A stretch of 64,000 nt of DNA from Myotis daubentonii (lineage: Eukaryota; Chordata; Mammalia; Chiroptera; Vespertilionidae): contig NC_081850.1 in assembly GCF_963259705.1 (NCBI RefSeq), positions 39,145,167 through 39,209,166 on the forward strand. Reading direction: 5' to 3'. Below, piece by piece: positions 23,860-36,533 of this stretch. The notes under the pieces were generated by a model. The model was not told where the DNA came from, searched no databases, and saw only the letters and a list, made by a program, of their open reading frames with translations. The position numbers and the translations under genes are program-made. Position 1 is the first letter of the stretch, and the number at the start of each line of letters is the position of its first letter.

Positions 23860-26185
23860 ACCATTTTCTTTATGATAAAAAAATTCAATATAAATGTCTT
23901 TGAGGATCCTCAAAAATGTATACTTTAATCAGCTCAACTCACTGACCATTCACAAAAATAGTTGTATAGACTTACAGCTTTAAAAAATATAATCTCTATT
24001 ATTTAGGGGGAAAATGTTTTATTTTATCTAAATCTCTCAGGGAAATTTTTGTGAACACTTGTTCTTTTAGTTTTGAGGAAAAGTAGGTTAGTTCTTTAGT
24101 TGATTGCAATAATTTTTCATTATAACCAAAGTCTTGCAGTAGTTCTCAGAAATTTAATTTTAGAGCAATGTAGATTTGTTTAAGCTGGAAGAGGTAAGAT
24201 TCTCTCCACACTTCAGCTTGTGCAATTTTGGAACTGAAAGCATTGTAGCCTATAAGGCTGTGAGCATGAGCCATGGATTTAATAGCTACATTCTACAAGA
24301 TTCCAGGTTGACCAGATTGACCAAATAATAAATTAAACCCCAATCGTGTTTTGCAGACTTTGGTCACATTTTGTTATGACTGCTATGCAATTCAACCTGG
24401 GCTCCCAATAAGCAAAATGTGTCAAAACTGTCGTAAAGATTGGGTGTTGTGAGGAAGAATGTCTTAAAATTCCATATGGCCTTTTCCTCTCTATTTCTCT
24501 CTCTCTCTGCTGACATGAGACCGTAATCTATGATAAGTTCAGGCACTTGTGAAAACATTTGGTGTGTTGTAGTGAAATGCTTAGATAACTGAGAATTTTG
24601 ATCAAACTAAATTAACATTTTGGTTTTACGTCAACATCACCATATGTGATCTAAAATGCCTATGAGCCTAAGGAATAATTGATTTTCTGCTGGGAAATGG
24701 TTCAGATTTACACAGAGATAGAATGTAGCAGGTTGGTCTTTAACCACAAATCCTGTGATTATTGCAGTATAGGTCATTTAGAAAGGAGAGTTAGAGTTTT
24801 ATGTGAGAGGTGACTTCCTGAAGATCTTAAGCAATTCAAGACTGAGTCTGCCAGTGGTGGGTGGACATTTCTGTCTAACAGCTAAAGCCATGTAGCAATA
24901 ACACAAACACAGTTAACTCACTGGTCTTGCCAGCTCTAGAATTAAGTGATTCTTGATTTAGAAGTTTGTATGGAGATTTCATATGCTTTGAAATTATGCA
25001 TATAGTGAAACTTCAGCAATATTTTATGTTGCAGAATTTAAAATTAGCATAGTTAAGTTTTGCATAAAATTCAAAAGGATTGAACATGCATCCTTCATCC
25101 AACTTCTCACTTGAATGGCCTGGTCTTTGAATCAATGGTTGATTCAACCAACAGGTCACATCTCTTGTATTTGGATTACATAACAGGGCCATTAAAAACT
25201 CAGCAACTACCTAAGATCATGCATTTTTCAAATACAGACTTGGGGGACATTAGCAAATACTGTTGTGATGGGAAGAGTAGACAAAGAGACAAGCTATTTG
25301 TCTCATTTTAATGGGCACTCATTTACTGTCTACTTGAAAAGCAATGGCCCAAGTTTGCACAATACCACAGCTTTTCACAAATAGTTTCAGATTTAGATTC
25401 TTGATGTCCTTAATTTTAGTGTCTCTCTTCTGTGGTCTGAATTGTGGGATGGATTTATAAAAACTACATAAAGCTGGTAATTAGTTGTGTTTAACTGACA
25501 ACATTAAAAACTATTCTTGTTTATTCAGTTTAAGGTGCTTCTCACAATTAGGAATATTCCCCTTGCATGAGTACTCAGGCACAACTGTAGCATATTATTG
25601 TTCAGGAAGAGAATAGTTTAATATACTATATTTTGCAAAAGAAAACATTATTAGAAATCTTTGAGCTTCTAAGGAGCGGAGTGAGTCCAAGAAAATATTT
25701 AGGCATGATAAGAAAAAAAATTCATCTAATTTTTACTAGAATATCTCTTCAGTCTTCTGTGGAAACAGATGTTTGAGATATTGCCTTCATGTTTTGGAGG
25801 TAGGGTACAATATCTATTTAAGATAACAGGACCATAACTGGAATGTGTCTGACTTTACTTGGAAATGGGTAATAAACCAAAATATCTTTTAGCAAATCCT
25901 GATGATGTCCTCAATTAGTGAGTGCCAGACCCAGTGCAAGGCAATCGTGTGTGTCATTATTACTACACTTTTTTGCCATGATAATTCTGCACCTAAATTG
26001 ATGCTTAGGAAAGTATTTGGAAATATAAAGTAATGCACACAGTATTAAGCAACGTGAAAACACAAGATGCTATACATTTAGATACTTACGGTTCTCTAGT
26101 GGGGAAGACATGCCTTGAGAGATGACTGGGGTCTTTCCCTGAGGTTGGGATTTCACAAGGCATAAAATTTCAACCCGCTTTAGGA
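23860..26185. other. Unique AT-rich intronic sequence
   Basis: I see no recognisable repeat, RNA gene or exon here. Open frames are short and without domains. Confidence 0.5.
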
Positions 26186-26292
26186 CTTCACAAAATTAAT
26201 AACCCATTTCCAAGTAAAGTATTATTTGGAACCACGCACATCCTAATAGTACAGAAATACATCTTGATATAGTTTGGTATCCTCAAAATGTC
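26186..26292 (+). repeat. Left copy of a 100-bp direct repeat pair
   Basis: Starts ACTTCACAAAATTAATAA and ends CAAAATGT. It is nearly the same as 27639-27730, except for a 16-18 nt segment near 26205-26222 absent from the right copy. The family is unknown. Confidence 0.8.
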
Positions 26293-27638
26293 TTTTCTTG
26301 TCATCACCAATTTCTATGACAACCCCCTTATTGGTATTTAACTAATGGAACCCCTTCAAATACAACCTTCCAGTATAGAAAGCTAATACAAATATTTCAG
26401 GATAAGCAAGCATGTGTATTTTATCTTGGCAATGAAAACCTCAACATCTGCCTGGAGATATGAGGTTGTTAAGACATGGAAAACACAGAGTTTGGATTAA
26501 TGGGGATGTCTCTCTGAGACAGTGATAACCGATTACAAATAATCGTGTATAGCATTTCTTATCCTGGGAACTAAGAATATAAAATCCATTGAATTAATAT
26601 GTCCAACCCCATTTTTTTTTCTGTTTGTTTTGAATGTTGTTGAAGTAATCTATTTTGTGAATTATCAGTGCTGCAGGCATTTCCATAGAAATCCTGTACT
26701 AGCTCCCACCAGCAAGCTTTCATTTGGGGCATTGTCTTCTTGCTTTACTTTTCTGTCTGGAAATCAGAGGCCAAGGGACAGAACTGGGGAAATGGATTGA
26801 ATGGGGAATATCATAAACCAGGCAAGGAGGTCACTGTGGCATGTGGACTGGGAACATCCACCCATGTTTCCCCTACCCACACTCCCCTGTCAGATAACTG
26901 AATGTCCAAAGCACAGAAGGGCAGTCTTACTTGGCTTACTTCAATGCTGATTTAATTCCAGACCTGCAGTGTGGGTCAGATTTGCCTTCCTGGAATTGGA
27001 GCGGAGACCCTGGGCCCGAGGTGAGTGACTGGGAGAGATGGATGGGCCTTCGTTTTGGAGCATACATTGATGGTCAGGTTGGAAGCCTGTTTGGTCATGG
27101 AAAGCTGCTCTGCTTCTCTCACTTCAAGGGTGGAGTTAGCCGTGAACTTTACCCTAAAAATAGCAGGAGGGGTTTTGATCCCCTCTTTGGAGAGAGAGCT
27201 CTGTACCCAAGGGAGGAGAGAGCAATCACTCCTTTTTGATTGTCAGTTACTGGAGAGCAGCACATCTTCTACTTGCAAACGAGGTTGGGACATTTGCCTG
27301 CTCTCTGGCATTGTGAGCCCCAAACTGGGGGTTTGCCATGGTTTCAGTGGGCTTTCCTGCAAGCACTTTTTCACACAACACCACTCCCATTTCTACCCTA
27401 CACTCTGAAAGCTTTGACCGCTCTCACTCACCCCCTTTGACTGAGATTGTGGGCTACGTGCCTGGAACTGGGCTGGATCTGTCCTGTCCTTGTTCTCAGA
27501 TTCTGATTCTCAGTCCTGTGATTAACCCCTACCTTCGTTTGTCTGCTGGCTTCCTGGTGACTCCCACTTTCCCTCTCAGCGTGGGCCACTGGGCTATTTT
27601 ACCTCCTGCTACTGTAAACTTTGACAGCATGACTAGAC
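26293..27638. other. Segment between two direct repeats, GC-richer in its right half
   Basis: About 26690-27620 is richer in G and C than its surroundings and holds several overlapping plus open frames (26931-27239, 27025-27408, 27338-27709). None contains a domain I recognise. Possibly an old retroelement part, but no LTR ends or primer site were identified. Confidence 0.4.
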
Positions 27639-27730
27639 TTCACAAAATTAATAATGTATTATTTGGAACCATGCACATCCTAGTAGTGCAGAAATACATC
27701 TTGCTATAGTTTGATCGGCCCAAAATGTAT
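27639..27730 (+). repeat. Right copy of a 100-bp direct repeat pair
   Basis: Shares ACTTCACAAAATTAATAA, ATTATTTGGAACCATGCACA and AGAAATACATCTTG with the copy at 26186-26292, at roughly 1.45 kb spacing. Confidence 0.8.
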
Positions 27731-30142
27731 CTAACAGAGTTGGTACATAGTTCACAGGGTTGTTCTGAGTAATAAAGAAGTAATTATTTATAAAGAGCAA
27801 TTAGAACAGATTCTGGCACTTAAAAAACAATATGGTTAAACAAATGCAATATATTCTTCTTTACAGTTATTAAGCTTATATGATGTTTCTACTTTAAATG
27901 TATAACTTTCCCATGAAGATGAAAGCAAAATAAATGTATTTTATGTGTTTAAACCAAAAGGATGCTCTGAAAAAGAAATAAATTGAAACATGATCTTCCA
28001 AAGTTTAAATAGTCTCTCACACAGACCAATAATATGCTTAGGAGGCCCAATTCCTTTCTCCTGTCTCTAAAAGGCTAAAACTTTCTGTTTGGGGGTAGGT
28101 GATTTTTTGTATCACTCCCCAGATGCCTTCTACAGGGGCCTCTCCTCAGTGCTTCAATCAGCTTGTTACGCCTTTTGAGTTCTGTGGGTTGGACAAACAT
28201 ACAAATGCCAAATAACAAAACCAATAAACCACAAACCACCTCCAAGTACATTATATGCTAATAAACTAACTTAGCTTTGACTCAGTCAATGGGAAACAAT
28301 TATTCCCTTGTGGCTAGAGACACTGATTGAAATATTCTGCTATTAATGTCCATGTATAACCAGGACATCCAAACAGCATTCCACATGAATCATTTCAATA
28401 GAAAGCCAACAGCCAATCCCATGGGTTTTAAGGCAAGTATTAGTTTCATAAAAGGAAAGCCAGCATTATTTTCTTAGGGGTCATTGTTTGCAGACTTGAT
28501 GTTTTAATGTAATTGATCTAAGTCTACAAGAAAATTCACCCAAACAAAGCTATAGTCCTCTTAGTCTCTGCTCTGTTCAAAACCCACATCAAAAGGCATT
28601 CCTTGCCTTCTCAAGTGTAAAGTAATCAGAGTGTTTCTAATTTATTTTACTTTTTAATACTTTGCCCACACTCCCCCATAATTGTGCCAGGATCTAGGTC
28701 CATAGCCTGTACAAGTTCCTTTGGCTTCTTGACAGAAATTAGTAAGCAACAGAGCAGCCAAGGGAATTATGGATGGAAAAAACATTCAAAGACCTAGCCT
28801 ACTGTGCAGAGCAGAGCTGGGTAAGAGAGGCAGACAGCAAGAAAGAGGGAAATGTTGCTAGTGGTATTTGTATTAATTTACCTTTCCAAAATTATTTTTA
28901 AAAATCTCTTTGCATCAGTTAAGGGAAGCTGCAATTTCTTTTCTCAGCCCCCAACGCAAAAGGTTCTGTTCTCTCTTTGAGGAATGTTCTTTTTTATTTA
29001 CTTTCTGTGATGAACTGATACTCATCCTTCAATTCCCAGATTCAAAGACAAGCCTTCCTCAGGTTCCTCCCTGTGACCACCTCCCACTGCTAGGCAGACT
29101 TAGCCATTCTCATTTATATATTTTTATAGCATTTTCTTTTTTTTAAAAAGCACATGCCAATAAGTATGTACCTTACATAGGTCTTGAAGTTTCATATCAT
29201 TAATTACATGTTTGGACATGTCTTTTCTCTGGAAGGTTTATCTTTACATTCCCAGCATATCCAGTGCTCTATGTGTAGTAGAGCTAAAATTTGGGGTACA
29301 GCAAGGAAGGCAGGATACTAAATTACCATCAAGTATATCCTGATTTTTTCATAGGTTAGATGACATTAGATGTGCCACACTAATGGAACTCCCTCCACAT
29401 GGAAACTTGCAACTAGAGGAAAGAAGATTCCCCATGACACTGTCGCCTATATTTCTCACTAAGTAGAACTGAGTAACCTGATCGGTGTGAATAATACCTG
29501 TGTTTCTCAATTGGATGTAACTAATCTACTAAAATTCTCCACTGAGGAGGATTTAGCTTCTTTCTTTCTTTCCCCATGTTCTCATGCCAGTTGGGACATT
29601 AGTAAAAGTATCTGTTGTAGACCCAAACTTTTCCTCTGGTTGACCCTTTGGAGTTGGAGGTGAGCAGGTGAACCCATTTGGCCCTCATACTAACACATCA
29701 TCTCTAATAACTTCATCCTTAAGATATTTTGATCTTTATCTGCCTGGCTCCTGTGTCCACTCTCAGGCATTTGAAACTTGCCCCATCCAAGAGTGAAGTA
29801 CAACTTTTTGGGCTTCCTCAAGCTTCAACATCCATGAATTGCAATACTGTCATTTCTGTTTCTGGCTTCATTTTGCAGCAGCATCTAACAAACTTGAGCC
29901 TCATATTCAAGTTTGTGAACAGGAATTTATTTTTTAGGTGCAAATATGGCCTTCTCTAAAAGATAAGTATTTTCTTGATGTCATAGCTCCTAAAGAAATG
30001 ACAATTTCATTATGTAAAAAGGATAATTACAAATGGAGCCAAAGCAAGGTTGTTTATGAATTTCAGGGTTGCAGTGAATGATTGTATGTAGTGAAGTCCA
30101 CTGGCCAATTGGCTAACGGCAGTTTCTCTCCCCCTTAAGGGA
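27731..30142. other. Unique intronic sequence with faint MIR
   Basis: A weak sense MIR tail is possible at 27735-27830 (CACAGGGTTGTTCTGAGTAA). Otherwise unique sequence. The open frames at 28910-29146 and 29729-29959 have no domains. Confidence 0.45.
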
Positions 30143-30350
30143 AGCAGCCCTGAGCACTTACTAGGTACTGGGCACTCAGCCAGGCAGGTTGCACATGCTT
30201 ACTCAATCTGCTCAACCACCCTGTGATAGAGATATCATTATCCCCATTTTACTGTTAAAAAAACTGAGGTATAGAGAGTAAGTTGCATGTCTGAACTAGG
30301 TTTCAAAGAGAAATTCAGAGTCCACACTCTGCACTCTACCAGGTTGTCTC
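30143..30350 (-). repeat. MIR SINE relic
   Basis: Antisense MIR order is clear: GAGCACTTACTAGGTACTGG, CAACCACCCTGTGATAGAGA, TTATCCCCATTTTACTG, AACTGAGGTATAGAGAG, then CCACACTCTGCACTCTACCA. Confidence 0.8.
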
Positions 30351-31272
30351 TCACTAGGGTGACCATATGATTTATCATACAAATGCCAGGACACTTGCGA
30401 GTGAACAGGTCATCATTAACTGCTACTTTGGATGACAGGTATAAACTGGAACTGGACAAACCAGTACATATGGTCACTATCTCTCTCATGTCTTAGGTTC
30501 TCAAACTCATTTCTGGCAGATTTTAAAAATAGATGCTGTCCTCAGATATTTAGCAAGGGGCCTGAGTTTGTTCACTGTTCTTTGTTGCATCTCCTCCTGA
30601 TTAAAAAGGCCAAGACTCACAGATGCCCTTCCCAGGTTCCTGGCACCAGGCTTCCAGCTCCATCTAAAGCACAGCTGCTCATTATTAGACATATTCCTCT
30701 GAAACACAGAGAGATGAAGCTCCAGGGAAGGATTAGTTCGTTAAGCGAAGGAAAATAGCAGGAACAATACAGCAGCACCTGCATAAATCCCGGAGGGGGA
30801 AAAGACCGATTTAAAGTTCCTCACATGTTCTAACATATCCATGATGGTACTAGAAACAAATCTCTTCTACTTTTCTCTCATAAATAAATGCCTCATTACA
30901 TTCTATCACTTAAGCACATCAAAACGCATGATGAGGAATCAGGAGACAGTCATGGCCCAGGGGCAGGCAGTGGGTGCACTGGGCCCTTAGTCACGGGGGG
31001 TATTTAAACTCCTTAACCTGCTTTGTCATGTTTGTGTGAAACAGCCACTTGGCTATTTTCCTACTGCTGCCACCACGAATCATTTGACTGTAATAAGTGC
31101 TAGTGCCATCATTCTAAAAAGTGGGCTATCCTAACGTGCTATAGAAGAAAGTGGCACTCTAAGGACTGCCCTGAGAAGCCCGATCCAGATGTATTGCAAA
31201 TTATCACAACAAGGGGTGTGAAGGAATGCCATTTCAAGTTCTCAGCTCTTCTGATCAGTGTCTGCTCCAGCG

Positions 31273-31442
31273 CAGTGGCTCTCAAGTTCAGCAAGTATCA
31301 GAGTTACCTGGAGGAGCAGTTAAGACACAAACTGCTGGGCTCCATCTCTAGAGCTTCTGTGGGATTTGAGAATGTGTATTTCTGACAAGTTCCCAAGTGA
31401 TGTTATTGCTCTGGTTCATGGACCACACTTTGGGAACCGCTG
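31273..31442 (+). mobile_element. MER5A-type hAT relic
   Basis: Starts CAGTGGCTCTCAAGTTCAGC and ends CCACACTTTGGGAACCGCTG, the paired termini of the family, about 170 bp long. Flanking octamers CTCCAGCG and CCCTGGCA differ only by transitions, consistent with a decayed duplication. Confidence 0.8.
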
Positions 31443-31595
31443 CCCTGGCATAAAGCCGCAGGGAGAAGAGACTCCCCCCTGTGCAAAGAAGTGAAATCCA
31501 AGGTGTGCCCCCTCAGGTAAAGTAAGATGAAAGCCCATGGAGCAGCACTGAAACACCCATGTTATGTTTCCAACAGCCTATTCCCAAGTCTACAC

Positions 31596-31828
31596 CAGGA
31601 GTGAGCAAACTTTTTCTGCAAAAGACCAGATAGTAAATATTTTCAGACTTGCAGGCCAAATGGTCCTATTGCAACCATCTCCGTGCTCAACTCTGTCACT
31701 GTAACTCAGAAGCAGTATAGATGGTACATGAATGAGCATGGACTTGGCTGTGTGCCAATAAAGCTTTATTTACAAAGACAGATGGCTCACTGGATTTGGC
31801 CCGCGAGCCATAGTTTGCCAACCTTTGG
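31596..31828 (+). mobile_element. Ancient hAT-like DNA transposon relic
   Basis: Termini CAGGAGTGAGCAAAC and GTTTGCCAACCTTTG are imperfectly inverted. The interior AAAGACCAGATAGTAAATAT, CCAATAAAGCTTTATTTACA and GGATTTGGCCCGCGAGCC is a recurrent mammalian repeat. Flanks GTCTACAC and GTCTAACT share the first five bases. I do not assign a family name. Confidence 0.7.
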
Positions 31829-32449
31829 GTCTAACTAATGTGATAAAAATGATTCGCGTAAGGCAACACCTGTTAGTTTGCCCAGCCCGAGCATGCCTAT
31901 GATCAAGTTGGAAACCTGACTGTGTAAACCAAGCGTTGACACCTGTTCTACTTGTAAGTGATTGATGCAATATGTCCTTATCAGAACATACGCACTCTTC
32001 TTGCAATTCAGCCCCTAGAACCAACTACTTCAAAAGGACTCTCTTAACCACTTCATCCCATTTAATACATTCTCTACTTGCTACTATGCCTAAAGGTAAA
32101 GAATATCTTTTTTGTGTAGCAAGATCATTTTCGGAGTTATTAATTACTTTATATTTTGTTTTCCAGTGCTCTTTCTATCTCCTCATTTCAAAAAGGGTTC
32201 ACCAGGCTGTCTTTTCTCCTGGGAGACTTGCATTGCTGACCTGAAGAGAAGCTTCCTCAATAACTTTTGTTAAAAACCTAAGCCACTGATGTCTGGAAGG
32301 GGAAGAAGAGAAAGGCAAGTATGTTGATGGGGAGAACGGGAGAAAATTACCCAACCCTGGAACTGGGAGAAGGGACTAACGACATCCCTAATGGTCATTT
32401 CCTGGACCCCTTCTTATTTGACCTGTCGGCGGCATTTGGCCATTTCTTT

Positions 32450-32830
32450 CTCTCCTTCTTGCTCAGTCCATATGGCCCCACAGGCCTGCTGAGGTTCTTC
32501 AAACACGATGCCCATGTTTCCACCGCAGCACCTTTAACTGCTGTCCCCTCATCTAGAAATGGTCTAGATGTGTTCTTCCCAAATTACCCCATAGCTTGCT
32601 CTCTCACTGCCTCCAAGTCGTTCCTGAAAAGACATCCCCTTTTCAGTGAGGTCTTCCCACCACTCCCTTTCAATTGCAACTCCTTCCCCGCACTGCCTTT
32701 TCTGCAATACCTCTCTCCCTGGCACTTATCACTACTGAATACACTATGCGTATATTTTGTTTATTTTCTGTCTTCTCTACCCAAATGGAGCTCCACAGGG
32801 ATGTGATTAGCAAAGGCACCTGGTCTGAGG
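32450..32830 (+). repeat. L2 LINE relic, sense
   Basis: The L2 3' region is recognisable in order: TTCTTCAAACACGATGCCCA, GCTCTCTCACTGCCTCCAAG, TCAGTGAGGTCTTCCCACC, GCACTTATCACTACTGAATA and AATGGAGCTCCACAGGG. The longest open frame of the window (161 aa, 32321-32806) largely overlaps it and is a translation of repeat, not a gene. Confidence 0.75.
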
Positions 32831-33055
32831 GGGACTGCTATGAAGTGCACCTTGGGGTGCCAGGCCTGAGGCTGCCGTACCCTGAGCACTGGTGACACCA
32901 GCTGTAGAAAAATCCCACTGGCTTTACTTGGGGAGGGGGCACCAGGGCCCTCCGCCCCAGCGGCCAAGCAGGCTTGGCAGTCACTGTATCAGCGGTAACC
33001 TTGGCTGAGGGAAGTTAAGAGGCCCTTTCCCAATTTTCCAGAAATACTGTAAACA

Positions 33056-33215
33056 TGAGAGGGGGCAGGGTTAGAGAGAGGGAGGAGTCTGAAGGTGGAA
33101 GGAGAGAGAGGAAGGGGGAGAGAAAGAGGAGTGAGAGGAAAGGAAGAGGGAAGGTGGGAGGTAGGGTGAGGAGGAAAAGAGGGAGAGAGACCAGGAGGGT
33201 GGAGAGAGAGATAGA
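33056..33215 (+). repeat. Purine-only low-complexity tract
   Basis: About 160 bp almost entirely of A and G in irregular GGGAGAGAGGAA units, with very few pyrimidines. A 66-aa frame over it is R/E/G low-complexity and not a protein gene. The polypurine tract lies on the strand opposite to TRPM3 transcription. Confidence 0.9.
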
Positions 33216-34934
33216 TCTAATAAAGATTAAGATTGAATTTACAAAAACTAGATAAAAAGAGGCTTAGACTTGGGTTTATGTGAATTAAGGAAAGAATTTA
33301 CTATGTGGCATTTCCTAAATGCTGAAATTTATGAATTTCAGTATAATAATGAAATAATAACAATAATGTATAATAACAATAATGTATACTCACTACAATG
33401 ATTCTTATTCATTGAATAATAAAGCCAAATAAATTAAGAGAATGAAACAAATCCTGCTCCATGCATGCCAAGAAAGCAGAACCTACAAGTGCATATACCA
33501 GGGCAGTGAGTCTTTGATTCCCTCCCACACTCCAGGGGCAGGAACACACATTTAATTGCTGCCTCCTTCAGGATCTCCCCCAGATTTCACAGGAAGTTGT
33601 GATGTGCACCCAAGTCGGTGCTCACTGCCTGTGGATGGAAGACATGCTGCTAATGAGGAGGGTTCAGCTCAGATCTGTTTGATACTAGAAAAGCTGACTC
33701 CTCAATCCTCACCCTTCGTTTAGCAAAGGTGCACCTGTTTTTTTCCTCCCCTGCCTCATTCCAGCAGGAACTGTCCACAGAACCCCGCATGGACACAGAG
33801 ATGCCAAGGCTCATTAGCCACCAAGAACCATTGACTGTTTGGCCTGAGATTTGGGACATCGGTGTTAGCCTGCGGGGTGGTGGCAGGTGGAACTCCACGC
33901 AGCTTTTGAAATCTGGCCTCGCAGAACAGGGATTGCCTGCTCAGTGAGGGGAATAGCTGCTTATTCATTTCACAAATGGATGCCAAAAAAGAAAAAAAAA
34001 CATATCAGCTGTCACTAATTTGGTCAATAATAGGGCATAACATCTTTATTATCACTTGTCTTGGGGGTTAATGATCTTTAGCTAATGGTTCAAGGTTAAA
34101 AGATTTTTATTCTGTTAGAATGTCTGACAACTCTATTAGTGGCATTGTGGGAACAATATTCCTAGTCATTGTGCAAGCCCATATGAATTATACTTCACTT
34201 TTACATCCATTAGTTTCAATGGCTTGAAATGCTCCAAATAATTTTTTTTGAAGGGATGGGGAAAATACTTTCAATTCTAGGAAGGGGTTTTGAAGGGTCC
34301 TCTGATTAAATTCCCTGGCCTCATCCATTTCAAGCAAATTAAAATCTCAGCCCACTTTTTCTATAAGACCCTTAGAGAATGAGATACCTTATCTTCTCCA
34401 AATATATCCCACTGTAAAACTGTTGATTATGGCAGAAAAGTACTCAGTCAGCACAAGTTTTCTCATTAGCTTTGTTTGTCTAACTTTCTGAAGTTAGCTA
34501 TGCATTTATACGAAATGGGTTGATCCTAATCTAGACTGAAAAGCAGCCACGGACAATTATCATTTTAAAGAATGAGGGAAAAATCGATAGGTATTTCTTT
34601 TCCTGCATAAATGGAAATAATGAAGCCATGAGAGCCTTGGCAGCTACAGAAAATATATTCTCAGTCTCTCTAAATTCATAAGGCGGAAATGATTTAGCAA
34701 CAAGTGCAGTTTCTCAGAGTGAATGCTTTCATGCAAATGACAGTTAGAAGCATGGGCGGTGATCTTTCCTGGACATGTCCCTATCCATTTATCCTCCCAG
34801 AGTCTTTCTATGTGTTATTGCTTTATTATTTGTCCTTCCTTTATGGCTTTTAATACCTAAGCTTATTTATTGTAGTTTTATGTCAGGCTGGAAACCAGAG
34901 CTAAAAATCAGGCCAGAAAAACAAATGTTGATGT
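33216..34934. other. Unique intronic sequence
   Basis: No repeat was recognised. The part at 34390-34760 contains no repeat signature. I could not test whether it is conserved. Confidence 0.45.
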
Positions 34935-35170
34935 TTACTCTAAAAATTTATTGAGTACCTACCTGCATGTGCCAGGCACTGTGCTCGGTTTACAGGATGA
35001 CAAACATGAGTGAGACCCGGCCTCTGCTCACAAGGGGCTCACAACTTACAGGTGATGAGGGCCAGTGCAGGCAGGTAGACAGATAACCACTCTACCAAAG
35101 AGAGCCACTGCTACAGAGAGTGCTGTGGGAGTATGGAGGATGTGGTGAATAACTGAGCCTAAAAGATCAT

Positions 35171-35219
<49 letters not shown>

Positions 35220-35380
35220 TTTCATAGAAGAGAAGATTCTGAACTGAGACTTGAAGTGTAAGTTTTGCCAATAGGTAGAGTAAGGGAGACATTGGAATTA
35301 TGTCAAGATAGGACAAAAACGTATCTGACAGGTTATGTCATTTAAAGGAGACTGCAAGTAGCTCAGAATGGGTGGGACAT
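34935..35380 (-). repeat. L2-type LINE relic, antisense
   Basis: Begins TTATTGAGTACCTACCTGC and GTGCCAGGCACTGTGCTCGG, then GGCCTCTGCTCACAAGGGGC, the antisense L2 3' end. The body continues past a TG microsatellite to about 35380 (GAGACTTGAAGTGTAAG). Confidence 0.7.
35172..35218. repeat. (TG)n microsatellite
   Basis: A 47-bp perfect run within the L2 relic. Confidence 0.98.
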
Positions 35381-36455
35381 AGGTCCACATGCATTATGGA
35401 AGGAGAAGCTAGAAAAACAAGAAATAATAAAGATATGGATGGTCTTTTGATAGTGAAACAGGAAGAGACTGGGTCCAAACAAGAAGGTTTATATTATCAT
35501 GAAAGGAACCTATTAGATCCAACCAGCAGAGTAAACTTTGCTGACTTTGGGACCATATGCCAGTCAAACATTTGCATCTCAGATCTATTTTGATGTGAAA
35601 GGAGATCTCAGCATTCTTCCCCGTTGTGGAAGAATCCAAGACCTTATAAAAATCATGGACATTTCCCCTGTTACACTCATTTGTTTACAGAAACTGTCTC
35701 AGTCCCCGAGCAAGTATTTCTAATGTGGAAGAGGTTCTTTCCTCAAAAAGAGAGAGCTCCTAGCTTGAATTGGAAAATGAGTCAGATAAACAAGACAGGC
35801 AAACACTAAGAAATAGGTTCCACTCAAATTTGTTCCATTCTCTCAACATTATTCTTTTGACTTCATTGTTGTTTTGATTGACAAAGTGACTTTTCATTAA
35901 CAAGCATGACAACCTTTTCAGCGACACAGCCAACTGTGTCCAGCCAAGATGAAGAGAGAACAGATGCCTAAACTGTGCTGGCTTCTTCACACAACCTATT
36001 ATTTAGAGGAAAATTCTTTACAAGGAGCACATTCAGTTGAGAACATCCAAAAAATGGCAAGTCACCACATTAACTGATTATGAATTTGGTATTTGTATTG
36101 TGGATGGCCTTTTACGCGATTTGTGTCTGCCAGCAGTAGAAAGTCTGCATGACTGGGCCAAACAGGTTAAAGCAACCCCAGAAGGCAATGCTATGTTCCC
36201 GATATACATGTAACCTTCCCAGAGGAAATTTAACTTCCTTGTCAAGTCATGTGATTTGAACCCAGGGCTTTCAGCCTTTAAGAATATAAATCCGCTGCTT
36301 CCTACTTTCAGGACTTCCTAAATGAAGTTCTGCTATGACCATTAACGTACAAAGTTGTTATTTATCTCATGGAACAGTTATGGGCTCACTGATGGAAAAT
36401 TTCATGTCATGGTTACCCCAATGTGTTGGATGATGGTGCAATGATCAAAAAAGAT
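35381..36455. other. Unique sequence 3' of the miR-204 hairpin (transcript direction)
   Basis: No repeat family or coding signal was recognised. Short frames on both strands (35372-35990) lack domains. Confidence 0.45.
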
Positions 36456-36473
36456 GCCAGTGATGACAATTGA

Positions 36474-36494
36474 ACGTCCCTTTGCCTTCCCAGC
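36474..36494 (-). ncRNA. MIR204: mature miR-204-3p
   Basis: The 21-nt opposite-arm product, beginning GCTGGGAAGG. It is unchanged from the human form as I recall it. Confidence 0.93.
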
Positions 36495-36511
36495 CTCCTT
36501 CATATATTCTC

Positions 36512-36533
36512 AGGCATAGGATGACAAAGGGAA
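36512..36533 (-). ncRNA. MIR204: mature miR-204-5p
   Basis: A 22-nt guide strand whose seed (bases 2-8, TCCCTTT) and remaining bases are unchanged from the known vertebrate sequence. Confidence 0.97.

Noticed and set aside
32321..32806. 161-aa plus open frame, longest in the window
   Set aside because: Most of it overlaps an L2 LINE relic in sense; the protein has no domain and is antisense to TRPM3.
33055..33255. Arginine/glutamate-rich 66-aa frame
   Set aside because: Translation of a purine-only tract, not a protein.
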